Positions 16,601-23,136 of a DNA stretch of 34,234 nt are shown one piece after another. Below the pieces are notes generated by a model. That model saw nothing but the letters and a program-made list of their open reading frames with translations, searched no databases and had not been told where the DNA came from. The position numbers and the translations under genes are program-made. This stretch comes from Trueperaceae bacterium (GTDB lineage: Bacteria > Deinococcota > Deinococci > Deinococcales > Trueperaceae): positions 1 to 34,234 of the forward strand of contig JAABTL010000028.1 in assembly GCA_011389865.1 (NCBI GenBank), written 5' to 3'. The first letter of the stretch is position 1; each line of letters begins with the position of its first letter.

Positions 16601-17096
16601 ACAGCTCGGCAGCGGCTGCGGGCTCGGAGCGCTGGAGCTGCTCGCAGCGCGCCACGACCGCGTCGACGAGCCGCGTCCGGAGTTGCGCGCGTTCGCGGTC
16701 CAGCCAGGCGAGGAACTCGCCGGGCGCGCCTACGTCCAGCCCTTCGAGCAAGGGTCCGCGGACCAGCGCCAAGGCACCCGCCGCGTCCGGAGTGCGCAGC
16801 GCGTCGCGCCACGCGCCGAGGTCGGAGGCCACGAGCCAGCGGAAGCGGTCGCCCTCCGCTTCGATGCCGTCCACCAGCTGGCGCGCGCGGTGGAGCAGCT
16901 TGCGCAGGTTCCGACGCCCGACCGCGTCCACACGGTCGGGCCAGAACAGGAAGACCACCTCTTCGCGCGCCACCCAACCCGAGCGGACCGCCAGGTACGC
17001 CACGAACCGGTGGAGCTGGTTCGCGGCGAGGAACGTTCGTCGTCCATCGCCTTGCAGTTCCGGACGGCCGAAGAGCCGTACGGTGTCGACGAGCAT
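13644..17096 (-). CDS. SARP/BTAD-AAA ATPase-TPR transcriptional regulator
   Basis: This 1150-residue AfsR-like STAND regulator has, in order, a winged-helix-like N-terminus (about 1-90: 'VRLFGRPEL', 'RRNLRKLLHRARQLV'), a bacterial transcriptional activation domain (about 95-240, ending 'ATYARDLDAELGIEPDGSLRAL'), an AAA/NB-ARC-like ATPase with Walker A GEAGVGKT (286-293) and Walker B 'VLFVDDLQW' (377-385), a helical/winged segment ('AFSHDKLRQTVYESL'), and many TPR-like helices to the C-terminus. Such proteins use ATP and ligand or protein sensing to activate nearby genes. The small N-terminal DNA-binding region is less canonical than in Streptomyces SARPs. No SD is present; TATACT lies five bases before ATG, suggesting a leaderless mRNA. 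Likely targets are the DUF4242 and flavoenzyme genes downstream, or the divergent lipoprotein gene. Confidence 0.9.
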   Translation of the reverse strand: MLVDTVRLFGRPELQGDGRRTFLAANQLHRFVAYLAVRSGWVAREEVVFLFWPDRVDAVGRRNLRKLLHRARQLVDGIEAEGDRFRWLVASDLGAWRDALRTPDAAGALALVRGPLLEGLDVGAPGEFLAWLDRERAQLRTRLVDAVVARCEQLQRSEPAAAAELSLALLRTDPLDEHAVRCALRCLAAAGRHDAAARVYATYARDLDAELGIEPDGSLRALHEALAAGPAAPPTGDPTLPMSLARSLSVPWGTTSFVGRRAELAELDERLASALAGEGGVVVVEGEAGVGKTRLVETFLAALPQGVEAFAGRCYERDLSAPLEPIRAALGALDATAATLEPDASRFVASDPRDRGGVHRALTARLVEAAARGQGAVLFVDDLQWSDAATLEFLSYAAHRIRDERVLIVASHRREDRPALERWKAQLSERRALRSLQLGRLEADHTRSLVAEVLGWHGADLERFAAYVHDESEGNPFYVLEYLRWLRDTHQLEPGAARPVAAPSDEGLAGAAVPESIRSLIWARYQAFDEGPRAVLDAAAVIGRSFAFGVLERVVGGAPLVVWSTFEPLIAAGLIVAAADGSYAFSHDKLRQTVYESLGPPARRALHARVARALEADGAGDAELAHHFLRAELWPEAYEHLQVAARFAEADSAWEVARDAYARMLGIAARLAEPDRKRFEALQAIERLLEFMGRRPEWIDTIERLTVLADRIGDPAMRAEAALKRMAMRSVQGDRAGAAAAFEEADALFEGLGDAGSRARGYREVAYLAWMRGDYQEVIASSFAAMAIDRELGHRRALAATAENVSHAYRWLGDDDEAQRWAERAAAIYDELGSLLANYVRLDLRAWMHLRDGDEPAAAEVLERLLPICVQLEDKHLVVEKHMNLGKIYLGARRYQRALDNFEAAIRQGAATGDLRHEGYPRISAGVALEGLGAFEDASRSYLSAARLLEASYAMTGMVEDEVGQGDALVLHGGLARRKLGRPEVARASLASAEAIFGRSGDAHRLGLVQMELGALHWGEGDLERAAVSYRDAFDTAVGAEMPERAIAARASLGVVYRDQGRLDESIEAGCDALERVRRAGTDPLGEALLLTSLASSYERAGRVEEARACLERSLGLRRGRGDDEGAAATIEALAKLVGGATGRAGSALP

Positions 17097-17107
17097 GGCG
17101 GAGTATA
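17097..17107 (-). promoter_or_regulatory. Leaderless promoter -10 of the SARP-type regulator
   Basis: TATACT (minus strand, 17102-17107) is one base from the TATAAT consensus and lies five bases before ATG 17096. There is no SD. The spacing puts the transcription start at the A of the ATG or within a base or two of it. Confidence 0.6.
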
Positions 17108-17224
17108 GACCCGCTGGTGGGCGGGGCCGGGGCGTCGGTCACCGTCCCACGGCGCGTAGCCTCCACGCGACGCGCCTGGCGGCGGCGGATGTACCGATGA
17201 GCGTGCGGCCGCAGCGGCCGAGGC

Positions 17225-17230
17225 TAGACT
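17225..17230 (+). promoter_or_regulatory. Candidate -10 for the small lipoprotein gene
   Basis: TAGACT lies 42 bases before ATG 17273, leaving a leader that contains the GGAGGA SD. It faces away from the regulator's promoter, so 17097-17272 is a divergent control region. Confidence 0.35.
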
Positions 17231-17272
17231 TCAGTTGTCCCCCAGCAAGGGCCTTCGATCGGAGGAACCCGT

Positions 17273-17674
17273 ATGAACCGACTCCTGCTCGTACTCCTGA
17301 CGGCGCTGCCGCTGGCCGCCTGCGCACCGACCTCCGGGGCCATGGTGCCCGCCACCGGTCCACTCCTCTACGCCGCCGAAGCCGATGACGTGTTCGCCAG
17401 CGTCATGCACATCATCACCACGGCCGAGGGGCTCGAGAACTCCAACGGCTGGATCATCTCCGAGAGCGACAGCGAGGGTGGTTTCGTGCGGGCCGACACG
17501 ACGGTCTTGACGCCGTGGAGGTTCTGGGCGCCGCAGCGCGTCGAGACGCTCAGCGTGGCGGTGTCGGAGGCCTCGCCCGGACGTACGCAGGTCGTCATCC
17601 AGCGCACCGCCGGTGCCCGCGCGCTCGAGGTGCGCCTGCACGGCATGCTCGCCGAGGCCCACGAGCGCCTCTGA
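17273..17674 (+). CDS. Small lipoprotein of unknown function
   Basis: This 133-residue protein has a classic lipoprotein signal, 'LTALPLAAC' (Cys17). The remainder, about 115 residues, has alternating hydrophobic strands: 'DDVFASVMHIITTAEGLENSNGWIISESDSEGGFVRADT' and 'VETLSVAVSEASPGRTQVVIQRT'. That pattern (helix, strand 'GW.I...D...G.I.A..', then two long strands) is common in small Gram-negative lipoproteins, but I cannot name the family. GGAGGA lies six bases before ATG 17273. It is transcribed divergently from the SARP-type regulator and runs toward the glycosyltransferase gene, whose end is 23 bases away. Confidence 0.78.
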   Translation: MNRLLLVLLTALPLAACAPTSGAMVPATGPLLYAAEADDVFASVMHIITTAEGLENSNGWIISESDSEGGFVRADTTVLTPWRFWAPQRVETLSVAVSEASPGRTQVVIQRTAGARALEVRLHGMLAEAHERL

Positions 17675-17697
17675 TCGCACGAGCGCGCGCAGCCGAC

Positions 17698-18873
17698 CTA
17701 CACCCAGCGCGTCGGCGGCCGCTCCACGGCGCGCCCCTTCCAGGTCGCGCGTCGGAACACGCCGTCGACGAAGGACCGCACCGCGACCGCCAGGAACGCC
17801 ACGAACGTCACCGGGTAGAGGAGCGCCGGCCACAGCGGCAGCCGCAGCCGGGCGTAGGTGAACGTCCATTGGACGAGCGAGAGCGCGATGGCGGCGGCGA
17901 GCAGCGCGGGCTGCGCGGGCACGCGGGTGGGCAGCGCGGCATGGAGTAACAGGATCGCGATCGGCGTCAGGTACGCGTACGCCAGCCAGCCCCACGCGAA
18001 GGCGTAGGGGAGGATGGCGTAGCCGAACGCCGCGAAGAGGTTCTTGGCGAACCCGGCCATGGCCTCCCGGCCGCCGCGGTACATGCGGCAACTGACGATC
18101 GAGGTGGCGTCCAGGATGCGGCAGGCGAGGCCCGCGCCGGCGACGCGCCTGGCCAGGTCTAGGTCGTCGACGACGCTACCGCGTACGGCCGCGTGTCCGC
18201 CGACGGCGTCGTAGGCCCCGCGGCGGAAGACCATGAGCTGCCCGACGGCGCGGGCGACGGGCGCCCGGCGCCACAGGAGGTGCGCGGCCAGCGGCGTGAA
18301 GCCGAGGAACGCCCAGTAGAACAGCGGGACGAGCAGCTGCTCGCCCGGGGTCCCGAGGGCCTGCCGCGGCAGGCCGGAGAGCAGGTCCGCCCGGCTCGCC
18401 TGCAACGCTCCGATGGTCTTGTCGACGGCGTCCGGCTCGAAGAAGACCGTGTCCGCGTCGGCGAAGAGCAGCACGTCGCCGTGCGCCGCGAGCGAGAGCT
18501 GGTGGCAGGCCCAGTTCTTGCCCGTCCAGCCCGGCGGCGGCTTCTCGCCCGGCAGGACGACGAGGCGGGCATCGCGCGCGCGCTCGCGCTCGAGGATGGC
18601 GCGGGTGTCGTCCTCCGAGCGGTCGTCGAGCACCAGGATCTCGAGGCGGGGGTAGGCCTGCGCCAGCAGCGAGCGGACGCAGGCCCCCACGTTGGCCGCC
18701 TCGTTGCGGGCCGGCACGAGGAGCGAGACCAGCGGCTGTGTGCCGGATCCCGTGCGTCGCGGGCGCACCAGCACGGCGGCGTTGCTGAAGACGACGAGCA
18801 GCACGACGGCCTGGAACGCGAGGATGCCGACGATGGCGTCCCCGGTCAGGTGCTGGACGAGCCCTTCGATCAC
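17698..18873 (-). CDS. Membrane glycosyltransferase family 2, CrtQ/HpnB-like
   Basis: The 391-residue protein has an N-terminal membrane anchor (about 13-36), then a GT-A domain: 'SLLVPARNEAANVGACV' (50-66), 'LVLDDRSEDDT' (80-90), 'PPPGWTGKNWACHQL', the metal-binding 'LLFADADT' (Asp139/Asp141) and 'SVVDDLDLARRV' near 233-244. The C-terminus has three or four membrane helices (about 285-375). 'PPGWTGKNWA' is characteristic of the branch holding carotenoid glycosyltransferase CrtQ and hopanoid-associated HpnB. A lipid or isoprenoid acceptor on the cytoplasmic face is therefore likely, though not proven. The GTG start overlaps the plsY stop (GTGA), so the two enzymes are made together. Confidence 0.88.
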   Translation of the reverse strand: MIEGLVQHLTGDAIVGILAFQAVVLLVVFSNAAVLVRPRRTGSGTQPLVSLLVPARNEAANVGACVRSLLAQAYPRLEILVLDDRSEDDTRAILERERARDARLVVLPGEKPPPGWTGKNWACHQLSLAAHGDVLLFADADTVFFEPDAVDKTIGALQASRADLLSGLPRQALGTPGEQLLVPLFYWAFLGFTPLAAHLLWRRAPVARAVGQLMVFRRGAYDAVGGHAAVRGSVVDDLDLARRVAGAGLACRILDATSIVSCRMYRGGREAMAGFAKNLFAAFGYAILPYAFAWGWLAYAYLTPIAILLLHAALPTRVPAQPALLAAAIALSLVQWTFTYARLRLPLWPALLYPVTFVAFLAVAVRSFVDGVFRRATWKGRAVERPPTRWV

Positions 18874-19490
18874 GGCGAGCGGCTTCCCCGGCGCCGGCGT
18901 CGGGGTGGCTGCGCGAGCTCGGCACGGTGCTTCCACAGGATGGTCACGGCCTGGAGGAGCAGCGCGCCCAGCGGCCAGCCACCCGGCACCCACAGCAGCA
19001 CGCCGAGGAACATCGCCGCGAGCGTGGCCGCGACCGCCCACGCGTCGGGCTGGATCAGGAGCGTCGCAGCCACGATGGCGACGATCGCGACGAGCGGGAT
19101 CGTCCAGGTCGTCAGCCCGATCCAGGTGCCCAGCGTGACCGCCAGCGCCTTGCCGCCACGGAAGCCGAGGAACGGCGAGAACGCGGCGCCGGCGACCGCC
19201 AGGACCGCGACCAGCGCCAGCGCCCAGCCGCCCAGGCCGAGCCCGTCGCGGGCGAGGACGACCGGCAGGACGCCCTTGGTCACGTCGAGGAGCAGCACGG
19301 CGATGCCCAGCCAGACGCCGCCCGCGCGGAAGGCGTTCGTCGCCCCCGGGTTGCCGTCGCCCACCTCGCGCACGTCGCGCTTCGTCACGATGCGCCCGAC
19401 CCACAGGGAGAACGGCAGGGAGCCGCTCAGGAACGCCACGAGCCACGCGAACGCGACAGATGCCCACGGGCTCGATGCAGTTAGGTCCAC
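18870..19490 (-). CDS. plsY: Glycerol-3-phosphate acyltransferase PlsY
   Basis: The product is a 206-residue integral membrane enzyme that transfers an acyl group from acyl-phosphate to glycerol-3-phosphate, the first step of phospholipid synthesis. The three PlsY signature blocks are present: 'SGSLPFSLWVGR' (22-33), 'VGDGNPGATNAFRAGG' (43-58) and 'FRGGKALAVTLG' (110-121), with 'DVTKG' at 69-73. About five membrane helices are expected. The C-terminus carries a basic tail (PRRRRRGSR). The GTG at 19490 has GGCGGAG five bases upstream and a TAGCAT -10-like element at 19512-19517. It is coupled to the glycosyltransferase and divergent from the four-gene redox cassette. Confidence 0.95.
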   Translation of the reverse strand: MDLTASSPWASVAFAWLVAFLSGSLPFSLWVGRIVTKRDVREVGDGNPGATNAFRAGGVWLGIAVLLLDVTKGVLPVVLARDGLGLGGWALALVAVLAVAGAAFSPFLGFRGGKALAVTLGTWIGLTTWTIPLVAIVAIVAATLLIQPDAWAVAATLAAMFLGVLLWVPGGWPLGALLLQAVTILWKHRAELAQPPRRRRRGSRSP

Positions 19491-19511
19491 GGATGCTCCG
19501 CCTCGAAGAAC

Positions 19512-19557
19512 ATGCTACCCCGCGTCGCGCCGGTCGCCCGGGACCGGGTGGTAGGAT
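19512..19557. promoter_or_regulatory. Divergent promoter region between plsY and the redox cassette
   Basis: TAGCAT (minus strand, 19512-19517) faces plsY with about 21 bases to its GTG. TAGGAT (plus strand, 19552-19557) faces the cassette at 19657. Both match TAnnnT. The two -10 elements are 34 bases apart, close enough for shared control. Neither has a clear -35. Confidence 0.35.
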
Positions 19558-19656
19558 TCACCGTCGCCGACGCGAACGACCGCCGCCGCCCCCGTTGCTC
19601 GGGCCCGGCGCGGACGCGCCCACGGTGGCCGCGGCGCCGCCTCGAGGAGGCTGGAG

Positions 19657-20103
19657 ATGGACGTGCTCACCATCGTGATCATCGCCTTCGGCACGCTGGA
19701 ACTCCTCAACGTCCTGACGCTCTACCTGGCGCCGGGATCCCGCAGGGGCAACGCGCTGGGCGTCTTCCGGGCCTACGAGCGGTCGAAGCAGGACCCCGAG
19801 GTCCACGCCCTGGTGAGCTACCTCATCGACTGGGTGGCCGGCACCAAGCTGATCTTCATCGTGCTGCTGATCGGGATCGTCATCACCGGCTCGCCCGCGA
19901 CCAAGGTGTTCAGCGCCATCGCCCTGATCTTCTCGATCCTGACCTTCTACTCCCGGCTCTACCCCGCCATCACGCAGATGGACCGGGCGGGGCAGATCGA
20001 GCCGCGGGGGTACTCCCGGACGCTGGCGGGCATGATCGCCGGTTTCGTCGTCGTCTTCGCCGTCGCGGTCGTCGTCTACCTCGTCGGGTACGCGGCCGGA
20101 TGA
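19657..20103 (+). CDS. Four-helix membrane protein, first gene of redox cassette
   Basis: This 148-residue protein of unknown family is predicted to have four membrane helices, about 2-24, 62-79, 82-99 and 123-146. A conserved-looking polar stretch lies between the first two ('LAPGSRRGNALGVFRAYERSKQDPEVH'). 'FYSRLYPAITQMDRAGQIEPRGYSRTL' lies in the loop before the last helix. No catalytic motif is recognised. GGAGG lies near 19646, with ATG at 19657. Its stop overlaps the next gene's ATG (ATGA), so it is translationally coupled to the NTF2-like protein. It could anchor the cassette's soluble enzymes at the membrane, which is only a positional inference. Confidence 0.85.
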   Translation: MDVLTIVIIAFGTLELLNVLTLYLAPGSRRGNALGVFRAYERSKQDPEVHALVSYLIDWVAGTKLIFIVLLIGIVITGSPATKVFSAIALIFSILTFYSRLYPAITQMDRAGQIEPRGYSRTLAGMIAGFVVVFAVAVVVYLVGYAAG

Positions 20104-20570
20104 CGGCGGACCCTGGCACGGTGCGCGAGCCGCCGCGGACGGGGCTGGACCCGGACACGGTGCGGGAGGTCTGGTCACGGACCTACAACACGAGCGGTAA
20201 GCCGGACTGGTCGCACATCTTCCCCTACTACCGCGACGACGTCGTCTTCCAGGACGCCATCCAGCGGGTCGAGGGCCGCGAGGCCTTCGAGGCCCTGTGC
20301 GACCGCCTCGCGAAGCGCTGCCGCGAGCTGCGCATGCACATCGTCGACGTGTCGCAGACGGACCGCATCATCTTCCTCGAGTGGGAGATGACGCTCATGT
20401 TCCAGCGTTACCCCAGCTCGACGCTCTACGGATGCACCAAGCTGACGCTCGACGAGGACGGCCTGATCGCCCGCCAGCGTGACTACTACGACCTGTGGGG
20501 CGACATCTTCGACAACATCCCGCGCCTCGCGAAGGCGTACCGCCGTTTCATGCGCCGGAAGTTCGGTTAA
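20100..20570 (+). CDS. NTF2-like (SnoaL-type) protein
   Basis: This 156-residue cone-barrel protein of the nuclear-transport-factor-2 superfamily has the helix-strand-helix start 'DTVREVWSRTYNTSGKPDWSHIFPYYRDDVVFQDAIQRVEGREAFEAL', typical of this fold. Then come strands 'MHIVDVSQTDRIIFLEWEMTLMF' and 'STLYGCTKLTLDEDGLIARQRDYYD'. The closing 'DYYDLW' block is common to SnoaL/ketosteroid-isomerase relatives that bind small hydrophobic molecules in the cone. Asp and His positions that could serve as general acid-base are present, but I cannot assign catalysis. The ATG overlaps the membrane-protein stop by four bases, and the SDR gene starts three bases after its own stop. It is likely a partner or isomerase in the same pathway as the SDR and FAD enzyme. 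Confidence 0.85.
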   Translation: MTADPGTVREPPRTGLDPDTVREVWSRTYNTSGKPDWSHIFPYYRDDVVFQDAIQRVEGREAFEALCDRLAKRCRELRMHIVDVSQTDRIIFLEWEMTLMFQRYPSSTLYGCTKLTLDEDGLIARQRDYYDLWGDIFDNIPRLAKAYRRFMRRKFG

Positions 20571-20573
20571 GCC

Positions 20574-21515
20574 GTGTTCCGCTACCTGAGGCAGTACGAC
20601 ATGGCAGACATGCGCGACATGCTGCGGAACCAGCGCACCGCGCACCGACGGACGACGGCATCGCTCGAGGGGAAGACGGTCGTCATCTCGGGATCCACGT
20701 CCGGCGTCGGCCTCGCCGCCGCCCGCGAGGTCGCGCGCTTCGGCGGGCGCCTGGTGCTGCTGGCGCGCAACGAGGCGAAGGGGCGGGCCGTGTGCGCCGA
20801 GCTCGAGCGGGACTCAGGGGCCGAGGTGTCGCTCCACCTCGCCGACTTCGCGCGCCTCGCCGACGTGCGCCGCGTGGCCGACGAGCTGCTCGACGCCGTC
20901 CCGCGCATCGACGTGCTCATCAACAGCGCGGGGGTGCACAGCACGCGCAGGCGGGAGACGGACGAGGGGCACGAGCTCGTGTTCTGCGTGAACCACCTGG
21001 CGCCCTTCCTGCTGACCCTCCGGCTGCTCCCCAAGCTGCGAGACGGCGGCGCGGCGCGCATCATCCAGGTGAACTCGCAGGGGCACCGCTTCGGCGGCCT
21101 GGACCTCGCCGACCTGGACTGGCGGCGGCGCTGGTACCTGGGTCTGCTGGCGTACGGCGCGTCGAAGACGGCCCAACTGCTGTCCGTGTGGGAGCTCGCC
21201 GAGCGGCTGGCGGGGAGCGGCGTGACCGTCAACGCGATGCACCCGGGGGAGGTCCGCACGGGGATCGGCCTCAACAACGGTCCGCTCTACCGCTGGTACC
21301 AGCGGCGCGTGCTGGACCGGTTCCTCGGCGACGCACGCGTCTCCGGGGAGTCGCTGCACACCCTGGCCGCGGCGCCGGAGCTCGGCGGGGTGAGCGGCCG
21401 CTACTTCAACAGGACGCACCCGGAGAAACCCGCGCCGCACGCGCTGGACCGCGCCGTGGGGGCGCGGCTGTGGGAGATGAGCATGGACCTGACGGGGTCG
21501 AGCGATGACGTTTGA
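20574..21515 (+). CDS. SDR-family NAD(P)-dependent oxidoreductase, retinol-dehydrogenase-like
   Basis: This 313-residue short-chain dehydrogenase has the nucleotide-binding 'SGSTSGVG' (39-46), 'NSAG' (117-120, usually NNAG), catalytic Ser168, Tyr194 and Lys198 in 'YGASK', then 'VNAMHPGEVRTGIG', the typical post-active-site block. 'LARNEAKG' after the second strand favours NADP(H), as in retinol dehydrogenase/WWOX-like members. It has about 30 extra N-terminal residues ahead of the Rossmann fold. The start is GTG at 20574 with little SD, consistent with coupling to the preceding gene. Its last 11 bases overlap the FAD oxidoreductase gene. A keto-steroid, retinoid, fatty or isoprenoid substrate is plausible. 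Confidence 0.9.
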   Translation: MFRYLRQYDMADMRDMLRNQRTAHRRTTASLEGKTVVISGSTSGVGLAAAREVARFGGRLVLLARNEAKGRAVCAELERDSGAEVSLHLADFARLADVRRVADELLDAVPRIDVLINSAGVHSTRRRETDEGHELVFCVNHLAPFLLTLRLLPKLRDGGAARIIQVNSQGHRFGGLDLADLDWRRRWYLGLLAYGASKTAQLLSVWELAERLAGSGVTVNAMHPGEVRTGIGLNNGPLYRWYQRRVLDRFLGDARVSGESLHTLAAAPELGGVSGRYFNRTHPEKPAPHALDRAVGARLWEMSMDLTGSSDDV

Positions 21516-23109
21516 CGTCCTGGTGGTGGGCGGCGGCGCCGCGGGCCTGACCGCCGCGGCCTACGCCGCCCGGGCGGGCCGCACCGTCGCGCTCTTCGAG
21601 CGGCAGGCGCGGCTCGGGGGTCTGGTGCAGTCGGTGGAGCGCGACGGCTTCGTCTTCGACATGGGGCTGCGGGCCGTCGAGAACGCGGGGATCGTCCTGC
21701 CCATGCTCGAGGAGCTCGGCCTGCGACTGGACTTCGTGCGCAGTCCGGTGTCGATCGGGATCGGGAACGACCTCATCCGGGTCGATTCCGAGGCGTCGCT
21801 GGCCGACTACCGCGATCTGCTGGTGCGGACCTACCCCGACAGCGCCGCCGACGTCGACCGGATCATGGCCCTGATCACCCGGATCATGCGGGACATGGAC
21901 GTCCTGTACGGCATCGACAACCCGCTGTTCAAGGACCTCATGGCCGACCGGCGCTACCTCTTCGGGACGCTGCTGCCGTGGATGTTCCGCTTCGTGGTCA
22001 CCATCGGGCGCATCAACCGCATGTCGGGGCCGGTCGAGGCCCTGCTGGACGAGCTGACCGACGACGACGGGCTGAAGAGCATCATCGGGCAGCACTTCTT
22101 CAAGGGGACCCCGGCGTTCTTCGCGATGAGCTACTTCAGCGTCTACCTCGACTACCTCTACCCGCGCGGCGGCACGGCGGCCCTGATGGGGCTGCTGGAG
22201 GGCTACGTCCGCGAGCGTGGCGTGGACGTGCGGACCGAACTGCCGATCGTGGGCGTCGACCCGGAGGCGCGCACGGTCAGCGACCGCGACGGCGGCGTCC
22301 ACGGCTACCGGCGCCTGATCTGGTGCGCGGACCTCAAGACGCTCTACCGCGCCATCGACGCCGCGGCCATCGCCGACCCGCGCCTGGCCGGGGCGGTCGC
22401 CGCGCGGCGCGCCGAGCTGGAGGTGAGCTCGGGCAGCGACTCCGTGCTCTCGCTCTTCCTCTCGGTGGACGAGGCTCCCGAGACGTTCGCGGCGATCTCC
22501 GAGGGGCACCTCTTCTACTCACCCGACGCCCGCGGCCTGGGCGACCTGCACACGCGGGGCCTGGAGGAACTGCTCGCGCGGCACGCGGACGAACCGCTGC
22601 CCGAGGAGCCGGCGAAGGCCTACCTCGACGCCTACTTCGCCCGCACGACCTACGAGGTCTCCATCCCGGTCCTCAAGGACCCGGCGCTCGCGCCGCCGGG
22701 GAAGACCGGGCTCGTCGTCAGCACCCTCTTCGACTACCGGCTCACCCGCAGGATCCAGGAGGCAGGCTGGTACGACGCGTTCCGGGAGCACGCCGCGGAC
22801 GCGATGACGGCGGTTCTCGACGCGCGGCTGTACCCGGGGCTGGGCGCGAAGGTCCTCTCGCGCTTCACGACCACGCCCGTCACGCTCGAGGCCTACACGG
22901 GCAACGCCGACGGCGCCATCGTCGGTTGGGCGTTCGACGGCGCGCGCATGCCGGCCGTCCACCAGATGCAGCGGGTCGCGCGGTCCGTGCTGACCCCCAT
23001 GCCCGACGTCCTGCAGGCGGGGCAATGGGCCTACAGCCCGGGGGGCGTGCCCATGGCGTTCCTCACGGGGAAGCTGGCGGCGGAGCGGGCGGGGAAGGGA
23101 CGCCGCTAG
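21505..23109 (+). CDS. FAD-dependent oxidoreductase, CrtI/phytoene-desaturase-like
   Basis: This 534-residue protein has an N-terminal FAD dinucleotide fold, 'VLVVGGGAAGLTAAAYAARAG' (GxGxxG at 9-14), then 'LFERQARLGGLVQSVERDGFVFDMG', the CrtI/amine-oxidase-like block. A central substrate region contains 'YFSVYLDYLYPRGGTAALMGLL', like the 'YPxGGxxxl' motif of carotenoid desaturases. The C-terminal FAD-closing region reads 'VLQAGQWAYSPGGVPMAFLTGKLAAE'. Relatives desaturate, isomerise or saturate long hydrophobic polyenes; no substrate is proven, and phytoene desaturation should not be assumed since no phytoene synthase is here. ATG 21505 lies within the end of the SDR gene (11-base overlap). 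It is the last gene of the cassette and is convergent with the alpha-amylase gene 28 bases away. Confidence 0.87.
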   Translation: MTFDVLVVGGGAAGLTAAAYAARAGRTVALFERQARLGGLVQSVERDGFVFDMGLRAVENAGIVLPMLEELGLRLDFVRSPVSIGIGNDLIRVDSEASLADYRDLLVRTYPDSAADVDRIMALITRIMRDMDVLYGIDNPLFKDLMADRRYLFGTLLPWMFRFVVTIGRINRMSGPVEALLDELTDDDGLKSIIGQHFFKGTPAFFAMSYFSVYLDYLYPRGGTAALMGLLEGYVRERGVDVRTELPIVGVDPEARTVSDRDGGVHGYRRLIWCADLKTLYRAIDAAAIADPRLAGAVAARRAELEVSSGSDSVLSLFLSVDEAPETFAAISEGHLFYSPDARGLGDLHTRGLEELLARHADEPLPEEPAKAYLDAYFARTTYEVSIPVLKDPALAPPGKTGLVVSTLFDYRLTRRIQEAGWYDAFREHAADAMTAVLDARLYPGLGAKVLSRFTTTPVTLEAYTGNADGAIVGWAFDGARMPAVHQMQRVARSVLTPMPDVLQAGQWAYSPGGVPMAFLTGKLAAERAGKGRR

Positions 23110-23136
23110 GCGAGGGGGCGCGGGCGCAGCCGAACG

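Noticed and set aside
13407-17108. A 1233-codon open frame on the plus strand opposite the SARP-type regulator
   Set aside because: It is fully antisense to a gene with clear Walker, BTAD and TPR features, is rich in Arg/Gly/Pro/His/Val, and matches no family. Long antisense frames are expected at this G+C content.
21505-23109. Calling the FAD oxidoreductase a phytoene desaturase
   Set aside because: The FAD-binding blocks are shared by many polyene and non-polyene oxidoreductases, and no phytoene synthase or other carotenoid gene is in the window.
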